NCBI GenBank assembly: GCA_023053575.1
Contig: JAKZAP010000020.1
Coordinates: forward strand, 14,503,998 to 14,567,997
DNA length: 64,000 nt
Source: Branchinecta lynchi
Taxonomy: Eukaryota > Arthropoda > Branchiopoda > Anostraca > Branchinectidae
Direction of reading: 5' to 3'
Under the pieces are notes generated by a model, which saw only the letters and a program-made list of their open reading frames with translations, made no database searches and had not been told where the DNA came from. The stretch's first letter is position 1, and each line of letters begins with the position of its first letter. Below are positions 31,530 to 42,715 of the stretch, in pieces. The translations under genes were made by a program, and so were the position numbers.

Positions 31530-33320
31530 GTAAGGTGTGGAGATGCTTTTTCAACTATACCCGTGTACAGCAATGTGATAGATTTAAATGGTTTGCGTCC
31601 GTCGAAGTATGCTGTAATCAACAAGATCATCCGACCCACCTTGTTCGATCTTTTCGTTGCTGATCCTTCCGTGATCTCCCAGGATATTGATGGGAATTAC
31701 GGAACGAACCCGGAAAGTCTGCCTCGGAAAGGACCTACGCAGGATGCTCATGAGCTGCCGGAAAACCCTCCGCCACCGTTGAAACCACCACCAGAGGACC
31801 AGACTCCACAGCCTCCAAAACCCGGCGGGTCGACTCCCTACACAGAACCACCTCCCGAATCCGTAACGAAAGGAGGGCCCAAGAAAGACCCGCCTCCAAA
31901 TACCGGACAGAAATCCGCTACGCGACGACCCCGGGAGTCGGAAATCATCGAAAAGGGACGAAGAGTTCCGCAGAAGGAGGAGTCAATTCGCTCTAGGATC
32001 AGGGGCAGACGAGCTACAATCCAGGAATACCACGATTACAAAAACCCCGCCAACTCCCCCGCGGTTGACACCAGCACCGGCCCTCTGATTTCTATTGATG
32101 GTCCGGAACGTATTCACCCTCGACATGTGTCTGGATTAGAGAAGTTTGCCACGAAGAAACCGCCGGAAGATCCGAACAAACCAAAGGGGGATATAAAAGG
32201 GAACCCTGATAAGGATGGTGGGTACGGGGGAAGCCCTAGCAAGCAGGATATCGGAAAAGGGAAGGGGTCTGATAAGGGAAAAGGAAAAAGTGCAGCAGCT
32301 TGGTGCTTTTACCCTATGGACCAGAAAGAAAAAGTGGAAGATGCGAAGTACAGACCCCCAAACGCGATGGAAGAACCCGACTCGAAAGACTCGAAGCAAG
32401 ATCCTAAAGAGCGGCCAGGATACGGGGGAGAGACGCAGGATTGGCTGCCAGGAGAGCCAACGATACCTCAAGCGGAAGTCGATGAAGAATCCGTAGTAGG
32501 AGACCCACCCAAGCCAGAAGATATGGCATCTTCCTCTCCATTTGGTGGAAGCGACGAACTTCTTGATGACTTGAACGATGCCGCTGATCAGTCCTGTGTC
32601 GTTCAAAACAAGCGGGACCTTCACCGGCACAGTATGCTTGGCATCAGACCGAGTACGCCGCACCTGCTTGACATCTTCTACGACGACTTGAAGCAGGCTG
32701 TTGATGAAGAGGCACTGGTTATAGATATTGAACCGCCAAAGGAAATAGTTGTTGAAGCGTTGGAGGTCGTCAATGTTGAAGCCACCTTCGAAATAGTGGA
32801 AAATTATGCGATGGAAGTAAATGACAAGGAGCAGAGCCCTGGAACCGTTAAAAAACCTCCGCCAGGGAGCTTTTATACAGGAGAAGAAAAGAGTAACATT
32901 CATAAAGACCAGCAGCATGTCCCTGAATTTTCGCCCGAGTTCCCGAGCGAAAACCCAACGCCCAAGAGTCCAGACGAGTGGCAATCCCCTCACAATCCAG
33001 AGATTCCAGATAGCCATCAACCTTCAACGAATTCTCAGTCTCTTGCACCTGGGCAGCCTCTTCTCTCCTACCTTCGACCGAGCTCCGGAGTTTCAAGACC
33101 ATCTCATCGAAACGACCCTACCCCGCATCCATTGGAGAGAAAACAGGGACCGTTCCCGAAGCGACCGATTCCCGACCCTGGGCAATCGCTGCCGGGTAGG
33201 AGGGGTCCCACAGAACCATCACCGTCTCCCGACGATTCCAATCCGTTGCCAGGAAGTGGGGGTCCGATTATACCGCCGGATCCGGGCTCTTTCTTGCCAA
33301 ATGAACAAATCCGTCATTAG
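31530..33320 (+). CDS. Proline-rich, charged, probably disordered protein (large exon, 5' end unknown)
   Basis: The exon is open for 597 codons to the TAG at 33318-33320. There is no ATG in the first half, and the open frame upstream of 31530 starts only with GTG. The polypyrimidine tract and CAG at 31517-31529 (TTCTTTATTTTCCAG) therefore mark a splice acceptor in phase 0. Composition: proline/glutamate/lysine/glycine-rich, with clusters PPPPLKPPP, KGKGSDKGKGK, an acidic-hydrophobic middle (LLDDLNDAAD, then EIVVEALEVVNVEATFEIVE) and a PNPLPGSGG-like tail. There are no transmembrane segments, and I recognise no domain. It may be a separate gene or, less likely, an extension of the reductase transcript. 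AATAAA at 33512 fits as its polyadenylation signal. Confidence 0.6.
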   Translation, partial: VRCGDAFSTIPVYSNVIDLNGLRPSKYAVINKIIRPTLFDLFVADPSVISQDIDGNYGTNPESLPRKGPTQDAHELPENPPPPLKPPPEDQTPQPPKPGGSTPYTEPPPESVTKGGPKKDPPPNTGQKSATRRPRESEIIEKGRRVPQKEESIRSRIRGRRATIQEYHDYKNPANSPAVDTSTGPLISIDGPERIHPRHVSGLEKFATKKPPEDPNKPKGDIKGNPDKDGGYGGSPSKQDIGKGKGSDKGKGKSAAAWCFYPMDQKEKVEDAKYRPPNAMEEPDSKDSKQDPKERPGYGGETQDWLPGEPTIPQAEVDEESVVGDPPKPEDMASSSPFGGSDELLDDLNDAADQSCVVQNKRDLHRHSMLGIRPSTPHLLDIFYDDLKQAVDEEALVIDIEPPKEIVVEALEVVNVEATFEIVENYAMEVNDKEQSPGTVKKPPPGSFYTGEEKSNIHKDQQHVPEFSPEFPSENPTPKSPDEWQSPHNPEIPDSHQPSTNSQSLAPGQPLLSYLRPSSGVSRPSHRNDPTPHPLERKQGPFPKRPIPDPGQSLPGRRGPTEPSPSPDDSNPLPGSGGPIIPPDPGSFLPNEQIRH

Positions 33321-33511
33321 TTTGAGCTCACAGTTCACAGCGATGAAAGCAAACCTAGGTGTGTATTTTAGTTCATAGTGACGACGTAGTAGCATACAAA
33401 TTTAGCCATCTTCTAAAATTAGTAGTTTCTAGTTGGTTAGAGCGGTTTAGAGTAGTAGATCGGTTTGACTGCGAACAAGTGCTTTTTTTGCGATGTCAGA
33501 TGGTTTTGGCG

Positions 33512-33517
33512 AATAAA
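33512..33517 (+). terminator. Polyadenylation signal AATAAA
   Basis: AATAAA lies 191 bp after the stop of the proline-rich exon; an ATTAAA follows near 33604. Confidence 0.45.
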
Positions 33518-33873
33518 CGCATTACGTATTTTACCCTTAATAAGGCTCGATTGATCACGTGTGTACCCTACGAAATGGTGTGATCTGTGGTCCCGCTTAT
33601 ACTGCATTAAACTTGTACTTTGGACCACTTGCAAGACATCGAAGATTGTGATTGAGCGTGCTACGTAGGGTTGCTCCCGATGAGCTTGAGGAAAACGCAA
33701 CACAGGCGGAACCTAGGCAAAGTGGTATTTTGGTCCAGCAAACAAGGGAGCAACTGAAACAAAGAACGAAGATTTAAAGACCAGACTAAAGATTTTTCAC
33801 AGACGGAGTGGTACTGTTTCGGACTGGAGGTAGGCATTTATAACGAAATAGCATTTGCCTTGGCCACGAGTAG

Positions 33874-34776
33874 TTTTTGGGATCCCGAAACGTAAGTGGA
33901 GGGATACCTATGACATCGCAAAAGTCGTCCGTCCGTCTGTGCGCACGACAGCTCTCGAAGGGATTGAGATATTTTGATGAAACTTGGTGGGAGGGTCCTC
34001 CCCTCGAAGTTGGGCTCTGTAGCCCTATATTTGAGGGTGGGGGAGGGGTTTCAGATTAAGGGACACAGAAAAATATTTTTTGAAAGCTATTGAGATAGTC
34101 GATGATGATGTAAGAAGACATGCTGAGCACGATGGTGAAATCCATTTTCTTGTCGGGACTAGTAGTTCGTCCGGAACCCGAGAAAAATCGGAAAGTGGGT
34201 TAAAAGTAAAAGTTTCATTTGAAGTTGATTAAATGATTCGTTTAGGAGTAAAAAGACATGCTGAACACGATGCTGAAAGCCATTTTCTCGACGGACAACT
34301 AATTCGCCTTTAATCCGTCCAGAACTGGAAAATGTGTTAAAAGCAGAAGTTTTATTAGATGATAGATTTGGGAGTAAGAAGAGACGCTGAGTCTGTATAT
34401 GACAATTATTTTTGCAGGGGCATATAACTCGTCCGGAATCCGGTTGTACCTGCATTATTTTTAAGTCAAAAATTTATTTAAAGTTGATTAGATTTTCTTT
34501 ATAGGGACAGGGAGATAACGGTGGATTCGTTTCCGAATTTCCTTTTTTTGCTGGACTAGTAGTTCGCTCGGAATTCAAGTAAAGCAGGAAGTTTCGGTCA
34601 ATATCGTCAAAATAGATATGGCTTATAGAGGTATAGATAGATAGATAGATAGAATATCTGAACTCGGTTTCCTCTGATGATTAGCATAGCGAAGACTGGA
34701 TCTGGCGAAGACGAGACCCAGTTGTCTGGATCAAATCTTAGATTTTTGGTATCCCATCGACACCTTTGGTCTTGTT
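33874..34776 (+). mobile_element. R1 repeat element
   Basis: Start TTTTTGGGATCCCGAAACG, end CACCTTTGGTCTTGTT. A (GATA) microsatellite of about six units (34634-34655) interrupts the right part. Confidence 0.85.
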
Positions 34777-34811
34777 ATATTAGCGGGCGTGTGGTGCTGT
34801 GGGAAGTTTGT

Positions 34812-35364
34812 AACAAGACCAACGGCTTCGATGTGATCCCAACAATCTAACATTGATTCAAACAGTAAGGTAATGTCTTCGCCATTCAGTCGTCGTCAGA
34901 TTCCTTGGACGATTTTTAGTGTCAAAATAAAGTTCAGAATTGGATTCTGCATGTCTCTTTGTCCCGACGCCGAATCTCTAATTGTTTAGGGGTAGGGAAT
35001 GCTATAGCCGAAAATTGGTCGACAAATTTTGTGTCCGGTTTTCGTTGGATTCCGGTTAACTACTTGTCCGGCGATAAGATAACGCTCACATTTGGATTCA
35101 GCATGTCTCCTTGCCCCTAAATCAACTATCTCAACAGCTTTTAAAAACAATTTTGATTGACTCTTAATTGGAAACCCCTCCCCGACCCTTAAATATAGGG
35201 ATACAGAGCCCATCTGCGAATTAACCTTACTCTTGACCGAAGGATCCCCCCCACCAATTTTCATCAATATCTCATTCCCTTCGAGAGCTACGTGCTTAAA
35301 GACGGACGGACAACTTTTGCGATGTCGTCTGTATCCCTCCACTTACGTTTTGGGACCCCAAAAA
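34812..35364 (-). mobile_element. R1 repeat element, short
   Basis: Both termini are present (AACAAGACCAACGG at left, TTTTGGGACCCCAAAAAG at right), but only one or two core units remain. With the previous copy it forms a tail-to-tail inverted pair 35 bp apart. Confidence 0.8.
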
Positions 35365-35504
35365 GGAAACGTCTTGTCTCGACAAGCATTAGAAGGACCA
35401 TGTCTAACATCCATGCCGAACGTATCTCGAGGTTGCATATACGCCTTGTTCCGGGGCAAATGGACTCCATTCCAGACTCCGGTTTGTTCAACGTACTGAG
35501 ATGT

Positions 35505-35945
35505 ATGAATAGAATAGAATAGAATAGAATATAATTTACCAAAAAAGCCCGAGGGCTATGGCAACAAAAACTCTAAGAAACGCACTCACTTACATAGATA
35601 ACACGCAGCTCCTATTCTAAAAATCTCCTTCTATGCTCCATCGCAAGCCTCAAGAAACGTCCAAGTATTTTTACAGTAACAAATACTCATCCTTCATCAT
35701 CCTTACCATCCATTCTTCATTAAACACTCTCTCACCAAATACCTCCTTTCTCCATTCATTCAATTCCACACAATCACACGTATGTAAGATGCGTTTGGAC
35801 ACTGAATAAAATCTGGGCGTATGTACGTCAATTTTTTTATAGAAATTATTTTCTGGCGAAAAAACGAGCATAAGACACGCATGTATATTAACAAGCGCAG
35901 ATAAACCCGGCACGATTGTGTAACTCTCTTCTTTCGTTCGAAGCA
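35505..35945 (-). pseudogene. LINE 3' fragment with GAATA-type tail
   Basis: On the minus strand a 91-codon frame (35946-35671) reads like the C-terminal tail of a LINE protein (ILHTCDCVELNEWRKEVFGE). It is followed by untranslated sequence with GCCCTCGGGCT and ends in (TATTC) repeats at 35508-35530. The element is 5' truncated. Confidence 0.5.
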
Positions 35946-35948
35946 ACC

Positions 35949-36750
35949 TTTTTTTTGGGATCCCAAAACGTAAGTGGAGGGATACCTATGACATCGCGAA
36001 AGTTGTCCGTCTGCAAGCACGATAACCCTCGAAGGGAATGAGATATTTTGATAAAACGTGGTGGGAGGATCGTTCGGGTCGGGTCAAGGGAAAGGTCGAG
36101 TTCGTAGATGGGTCCTGTATCCCTACATTTATAGGTGGGGGAGGGGTTTAAATTAAGGGAGAATCAAAATATTTTCAAACTGCTGATGAGATAGTCGATT
36201 AAGGGGTAAGAAGACATGATGAAGACGAATATGAAAACCATTTTTTCACCGGACAAGTAGTTGGCCCGGGATCCGGCCCAAACCGGAAAGTTTGTTAAAA
36301 GTAAAAGTTTTATTTGAGGTTGATTAGATGTTCGATTTAGGGTAAGAAGGCATGCTGGACACTTATGTGAAAGTTATTTTGGACTTGGACCGTTAGTTAG
36401 CTCGAAATCCGACCCAAACCGAAACATTTGTAAAAAGCTAAAGTTGTATTTTTAGTTGATTAGATGTCCGATTTAAGAGCAAGAGGAGATGCTGAATCCG
36501 TATATGACAGTGATTTTTTAGCTGGACATATAGTTCGTCCGGAATCCGGCTGAAAACGGAAAATTTTATGAAGTCTTATCTGAAGTCGATCAGAGATTGG
36601 ACGTAGTGGTAAGGAGGTAAGGAGAAGGCAGATATGACGCACGCTATTGGGATAAGCGTGCTGAATCCATATCCGAACTTGATCTTCTCAGATGATTACC
36701 ATTTGCCTAGTCTTTTTCTAAATTGTATTAGTAAAGTTTTCAAGGAGTCT
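35949..36750 (+). mobile_element. R1 repeat element, 3' truncated
   Basis: Starts TTTTTTTTGGGATCCCAAAACG and runs through the cores to CAAGGAGTCT at 36750, where the terminal 60-90 bp are missing. Confidence 0.75.
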
Positions 36751-37391
36751 ACACTGTAAAGTAATATACCCCTCTTTCTGTGAAATACGTTGCAAATGAC
36801 ACGGATTCCGTTTACCCAGCTTTACTTTCTGAGCTTTAGAAAAGACATACATCGTTAGATCAGGTTGAAAGATAGTGGACTGTGCTGGGACTTGTAAGAG
36901 TAAAGGCAACGTAATACATATAACGCTAGAAAAGGAAATTTATTTTCGTTCGATTTTGAAACTGGAAAACTCTTTAAACAAAAACGTTACCCTGGTCTTT
37001 TTTTCTCACGAACTTGCGTCGCCGAATTCTATTGGCTCTCCTCTGCTACGATATGGTCATGAAGGCTCAGAATGACTCCTTTTCGGTTTAATTGAAGGTC
37101 TATATCTTGAAAAAAAAAAAAAATCTGCCTACTTCAACGTTCTTACAAAAAGAGTCAGCTTGATGGCTAGTTTGTAACATTTTCTGTGAAACGTTTTTGT
37201 GAAAGAACCTGTTTTGAGAACTGTTTTAAGATCCGTTGAACAAAGTATAGGTTGCAAAAACGTTTCTGCAATAAACGTTTATGGACCTTGAACCCTGAGT
37301 TCGAACTTTTTGCGGAGGCTATGTATTCGTCAATTCAGTTTCGGAAAACCCTACAATCGGAAACTACACTCGGAAAATTATGTGTCTCGAT
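36751..37391. other. Intergenic, nothing recognised
   Basis: It begins with TACACTGTAAAG, reminiscent of the MITE terminus at 8416, but no matching right end was found. Confidence 0.4.
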
Positions 37392-37627
37392 CAGAGGCAT
37401 TACCAGCCAAAATGTTTCGGGGAAGGGGGGAAGGTAATTACCGACTGGCTGGTCGTTTTACCGACTGTTTTAGCAGAGATACCGACAGTTTTTAAGAATA
37501 ATACATGTTTTGACGAAAAATCGACTGTTTTGAAGATTGAAAACTTTGTTTTTGTATTGACTGTATCCGTGTGACTATTTCCACAAACTGAATGGACAAC
37601 CTCCCCCCCCCATTCGTGGTGCCCCTG
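37392..37627. mobile_element. Small hAT-like element with 8-bp TSD
   Basis: Perfect duplications GTCTCGAT lie at 37384-37391 and 37628-37635. The ends are CAGAGGCATTACCAGCC and, complemented, CAGGGGCACCACGAATG. Inside are repeats of the CGACTGTTTT type and a C run near the right end, as in the elements at 172-700 and 49430-49705. Confidence 0.85.
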
Positions 37628-37916
37628 GTCTCGATTCTTGTTCTTGTTATCGCTTTGCTTTTAACCTGAACAACATCACTTTGATATTCATGTTTTATTG
37701 GGTTCTGGGGTAAATAGATAAAATTCATGAGGTAAAAGTCCCAAGAAAAGAGCGTAGCTTGGTCGACAACCAAGGTCATTCAACAGGAAATAATTTATAT
37801 ATACTTTTGCTAAACATAAAAACCGTAAAAAACGGTCGAAGTGATCAAACTTTTCCGAAAACAGAAAAGGGCATAAACGAAATAACTTAACACTGTGATG
37901 TACGGGACTTCCTAAA

Positions 37917-38325
37917 AGTGTGTTCTCGCCCTTGCCCGAGTACTCCTCGGTGAATGGAAGGGAACGGGGAGAATAGAGGGAGTCACTCCACGCGGACTCC
38001 GCCTAGGAAAATAACGAGAACACGGAGAATGCTTCTAAAATGTATTTTGTTCGAAAAAAAGAATGTGCAGTTGACGAAATTACTAGAACCACTTTATTTT
38101 GGGATTTGTTTATTCTGATTCTTTTTAATTAATTTTACATTGCACAAACACTGGCAAAAATTGAATCCCTCCGAATATGAAAGGGAGTCGTTTTTTACGA
38201 TGGTGATGATAATCAGAGCATTTCCCGCACGTGGGGACTCGGGAGAATAGTGGGAGTGGCTCCCCGGGACAAACAAACGCGGCTACTCCTTAAGTGGCGA
38301 CCTCAGGGAACGTCGAGAACACGCT
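37917..38325. mobile_element. R4 family inverted-repeat element, copy 2
   Basis: The ends AGTGTGTTCTCG and CGAGAACACGCT are inverted. The interior matches the copies at 9043 and 56495 (GAGTCACTCCACGCGGACTCC, TGTTTATTCTGATTCTTTTTAATT). Confidence 0.7.
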
Positions 38326-39139
38326 CTAAGTGAAAGCGTTTGTGAACCTGCAATTGGCTGGAAAAGGTATCCTAACTTTTTTTTTACCGTATGATTACAT
38401 TTTTCGCATAGGTGTTTGAAAAGATATTACAGCTTAAGTCTTCACACTCTTATTACAAAAGAGAATTATGCTTTCTATTGGTTGGTTTTGCATAAAGCGT
38501 CATAGCCTATCAAAAGTAGAAAAGACTAATTTTGTCTTTAAAAAAGCAATTCACATCTTATTTTCACAACTCTGTTAGAAAAATATTATTGAACTAGTTG
38601 GCAACATTTCTACCATTAACAGGCTCTTAATTGTCATCATACGCCGATAAGTATCTGTTAACTCGGGAATCTAAATCAAAAGTCCTTTACCTCCCGCTGT
38701 TAAACTCATTTTGTTAGCTTCCTTCCATGAAAGAAAATTCCGTTTTCTTCTTGTTTGTCGTGCCGTCTTTCAAACTGAAAAGTGCGCGAATTGTGACTCA
38801 TCACTATGGAGGAGTCAGATAATTATATAAATTTGTCGAAAAGGACAAAGATGTTCTGGAGTTCTACCAGAGTAAGTAAATAATTTAATCTCTGTTTTTG
38901 TTTTCTTTGTTAGCCTGTCTCAGACCAACTGGATGCTCGTAAGCTTTTCTTGGTTAGCCTGTCTCAGACCAACTGAATGCTCATAATCTACAATCCTATT
39001 TGCATAAGCTTAGCGAAGAAATGATTGCTTAATTCCCTTGATTAATTTCTTTTGATAATTCTGTGAATAATTTCTGAACTAATTTAATACCAATCAGTTT
39101 TACTTTCACCTGACGAACTTACCTGACCAAACCAGATAT
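38326..39139. other. Intergenic with a short duplication; possible small exon
   Basis: TTAGCCTGTCTCAGACCAACTG occurs twice about 44 bp apart (38911-38988). An ATG-led 22-codon stretch from about 38808 runs into a good donor (GTAAGT at 38873), so a first exon of the gene relic at 39270 is conceivable but unsupported by similarity. Confidence 0.35.
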
Positions 39140-39230
39140 ATCATTTGCTATGAGAGTTATCGTGCGAACAGACGGACAATTTTTACGACGTCATAGGTAT
39201 CCCTCCACTTACGTTTTGGGATCCCCAAAA
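39140..39230 (-). mobile_element. R1 terminal fragment
   Basis: GAGAGTTATCGTGCGAACAGACGGACAA, then CCTCCACTTACGTTTTGGGATCCCCAAAA: only the 5' end of R1, reversed. Confidence 0.8.
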
Positions 39231-39269
39231 CCGGATGCAAAGCAAATCAGCATTAGAACTTAGCCTAGT

Positions 39270-40243
39270 CTGGTGAATGCTATGCTATGTCACCTGAAAG
39301 AGTGAGGTGTAAATACTGTGGTTATAAATTCTACAGTGAGTTGTTTCTTCAGAAACATTAGGCGATAGATGTCTCGTTCATATGGAGATTGATCGAGATA
39401 CGCTTTTCTGCCTTTTTTGTGGTCAGAAAAGATTTTGTATAGTAGTTTTGTAAGTCAAGTTTGGATGTCCACATCCAGTTGGTTCATCCTTCTGATACTG
39501 TGAATTCCCCATTGTCTTGTCCTGGTCTTGTCTTGTGGTTTTTTAATCCTACTTCATCTTCTGAGACTGCATCCCTTCCTGAACCTTTCCCTATCCCAGC
39601 CCTATATCTCAGCCTCCCATACCATCTCAATTCCCAATGTTTGTTGTTGATGATACTGATATTGGAGAAAATGTCTGTGACTATTTTCCTGATGTGACAG
39701 TTAAGCGGGAAGAAGCAAAGCTTTTCCTTAAGTAAGTAATTTATTTATGACCCACCATTTTGAAAAGGCAGAGTAAATGAAGAAAATAAACAAAACACAT
39801 AAACACACAGAAAAAAGATAGGCTACTTAATTTTTAATCTTCGGTCAGGAAGCAGTGGACAACTTTGTGCGCTGGTTGGGCCCTGTTGTCCATGATTTTT
39901 GAAAGCGATGGAAATATCCCAAAGGGTCACACTTGCATCTTGAATTTTTAATTTCTCTGTCAATGTATGGTTATTACATAATTTCGTTAAGTGAAGCAGG
40001 TGCTTCGCAAATTTAAAATAACATGATCTCATCTTTTTAATCTTCAGTATTAAGCTTCAATATTTCCACACAGTCAGTAAGAAGGTTTCTGATGAAATTA
40101 TTGCTGGAATTCAGAAACTTCAACCTTTATGTCAAGCACATTGTTCTGGTTCTGACCCAGAAGTTTATGTTTATGTTCCATTTGAGAAGCTGGACTCAAA
40201 GGATAAGAGAATTGTTTTTTACCATTGCAACCTACATCTACCA
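39270..40243 (+). pseudogene. Decayed zinc-finger gene relic, transposon-protein-like
   Basis: Frame pieces give two C2H2-like fingers (RCKYCGYKFYSELFLQKH at about 39308-39360; LFCLFCGQKRF, then LDVHIQLVH in a shifted frame at 39404-39490), separated by stops. Further on, a stretch ending at the donor CTTAA/GTAAGT (39733) and one beginning after the acceptor TTAATCTTCAG (40044) join in phase. They read KREEAKLFLN-IKLQYFHTVSKKVSDEII, then CQAHCSGSDPEVYVYVPFEKL. The order of fingers then an acidic and helical segment recalls a widespread animal family of transposon-associated zinc-finger proteins. I name it only tentatively. Confidence 0.45.
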
Positions 40244-40249
40244 ACAGTT

Positions 40250-41093
40250 TGACCATATTGCTTTACAAAATAGTTTTTTCAAGTGGAAAGGAAGAAATAA
40301 GAGAATGGTGTGGGTACAGAGTATAATTACATGAAAATCTGAATGCTATGATGGGAGATCCTGAAGTATTATCCTGGTAGTTTCAAGGAAAGAAGTACAA
40401 GGTTTCAAATACTGTCAGTTATACTGATGCTCCTTCTAAAAATAATTTGAGGATCTAAGGTCTAAGGTAAGGTCTGCGTTAAGTTGTGCTCTCTAATTTG
40501 TTGTTGACAAGTCTTAAGTTATCAATTCGCCTTATTCTGGCTCAGCATTCAAAGTGGACTAGATTCTGTTAGTCCCCCATTGTCTCAAAATCAACACAAT
40601 CAACACTTATATGTGTCCATAGACATACTTATAAGTTGGGTCTATAGGGTAATGGGTAACTTACATTTTCTATACTACCAGCAGGGAGCAGATTCCAGAT
40701 TTTCTACTCGTCAACCTGAGAGCTATTTTACTATGTCTGTCAGATGTGCTGATGGTGAGACATAGGGGGAATAATAGAAACTAGTCAGCTTGGAAGTGGA
40801 AGTACTTACTGTGATTTTTTTTCTTGTTGTTTTATTTGTGCCATGATTTTAACTCGATGTGATTTACTATGATTTGTTTCCCTTTCCAAAACCAATTTGA
40901 CCTCAATTTTTATGCTTATAAGCTTACTGTCAATATTTTCTTGATGAGTTATTTCGAAGATTACTGTGATTGTTTTCTTGATGCCTTATTTACCAGTTTC
41001 CAAAGCGTCCAAAGTTATATGTAATAATTAAAATCCATGGTTTCTTGAATAGCCCGGTTCTTATGTCACTTGCAGCTTTGCTCAAGTGCCATA
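40250..41093. other. Intergenic, nothing recognised
   Basis: Possibly the eroded continuation of the relic to the left; no motif is clear. Confidence 0.35.
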
Positions 41094-42562
41094 TACAGAT
41101 CACTTTTTGGTCTGTTGGTCCATCGGTCGGTCGGTTCACTGTTCTCGAGTTAGGGTACTTCCAGAAAGTTAGGACGATGAAACTTGGCAGGCATATAAGG
41201 GACCCAACCAAACTAACTTGGAAATAGTCACTTCCCCAATCCGACCACCGAGGGGGGAATGGAGGGATGGAGAATCCGGAATGTTGAGGCATCTATAACT
41301 TTACATTAACAATCTCGTGTCTCAGATCTCCCACTTCGAGTCCTGAACGGATCCGATGAATGTGGGGGGGGGGCGGAAGTCGGAGAGGAGAACCGGAAAT
41401 ATTGTGACACGATTAGACTGGAGCGATTGGGATGAAACTTGGTGGGAAGAACAAACACATGCCCTAGATACATCAGCGACGGAACCGGGCCGGATTCGGA
41501 CCCTGGAGGGGGGGGAGGGGGGGGCTAAGACGATGAAAATTGGCTTGACCATTTGAGGCTTGAGATGATTGGCTGAAAATAGTCAGTTTCCCAATCTGAC
41601 CATCGTGGGGAGGGGGGGGGGGGTGTGGAGAATCCGGAGTCTTGAGGCATGTATAACTTTCGAAGGGGTGATCGGATCTGAATGAAACTTGATATTTGGA
41701 AAAGCCTCGTATCTCAAATTTCCGAGGTCAGTTCCGACCAGATCCCAGGAATGTGGGGTGGGGGTGGTTGGAGGGGAGAACCGGAAATCTTGTGACACCC
41801 TTAGAGTGGAGCGATGAAACTTGGCGGGAAGAGCAAGCACAAGCCATAGATACGTCACAGTACCGGACCAGATTCGGGCACCTTTGGGAGAGTTGTAGGG
41901 GGTGTGGGTCCGAAATTCCGGTCACCGCGAGTTAAGGTACTTCCAGATCCGCAAGGACGATGAAACTCGACTTTGAACATCAGAGACTTAACAAGATTGG
42001 CTTAGAAATTGTCATTTCTCAGATTCGACCATCCCTTGAAGTACTATTAAAGCAAAATATACTTTTTCATGATCCCCATTAGCCCATGATCGTTAATGCC
42101 TCAAGGATTTTGCTAAGAAATGAATTTTTAGCACCCTTAAATTACATATCTTACCGAAAAGTAAAAAAACACTTTTGACCAAAAGATATAATTATATTCG
42201 TGATCCCCAAGGGCCCATGATCCGTTTTGCCTCAAGGGTTTTGTGATTTCCTTAAAGTAAAAACAATTATTTTGAGCAAAATACATATTTTCATGATTTC
42301 AATGAGCTTATCATCATTTTTGCAAGAGTGTTCGTTACGGATGAATGTTCTAGCGCCCTTAAAGTGAGCATCATCACAGCCAAATGCGTAAATAGAATAG
42401 TTTTTAAGAACGATCCATTCTCACGATTTCAAAGGACCCATGATCATTCTTATCTCAAGGGGTTTGCTTACAAATGAACACAACTAACGCACGAATTGGC
42501 AAATTCCTATTTTCATCCTTTGATACAGCGTTGCAAGTGCCATATGAGCTTCTAGCTCTTGT
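41094..42562 (+). mobile_element. R2 repeat element, copy b
   Basis: Start AAGTGCCATATACAGATC; microsatellite TCTGTTGGTCCATCGGTCGG; two GATGAAACTTGG-type blocks with G-rich tracts; then an AT-rich tandem of about 130-bp units around CATGATCCCCAWKRGCCCATGATC (42060-42470). The end is AAGTGCCATATGAGCTTCTAGCTCTTGT. Confidence 0.8.
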
Positions 42563-42715
42563 CTTCTAAACTCTTAATGAATAAAATATTATCTTATAAA
42601 GTCATTATTATTGACTATACATGTATATAAATGGTAATGGTGATAGGGATAGGAGAGGAATTTCTGTGAGATTGCTGCAGTAAGAAGCCTTTTCAGAAAA
42701 CTCACGTTTTTGGGA

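Noticed and set aside
32136..33020. 294-codon open frame on the minus strand
   Set aside because: It lies opposite the proline-rich exon; its Trp/Phe/Arg-rich translation is what the complement of Pro/Glu/Lys codons gives, and it has no motif.
36752..37170. Another TA-flanked MITE starting TACACTGTAAAG
   Set aside because: No right end TTTACAGTG was found and the interior does not match the family.
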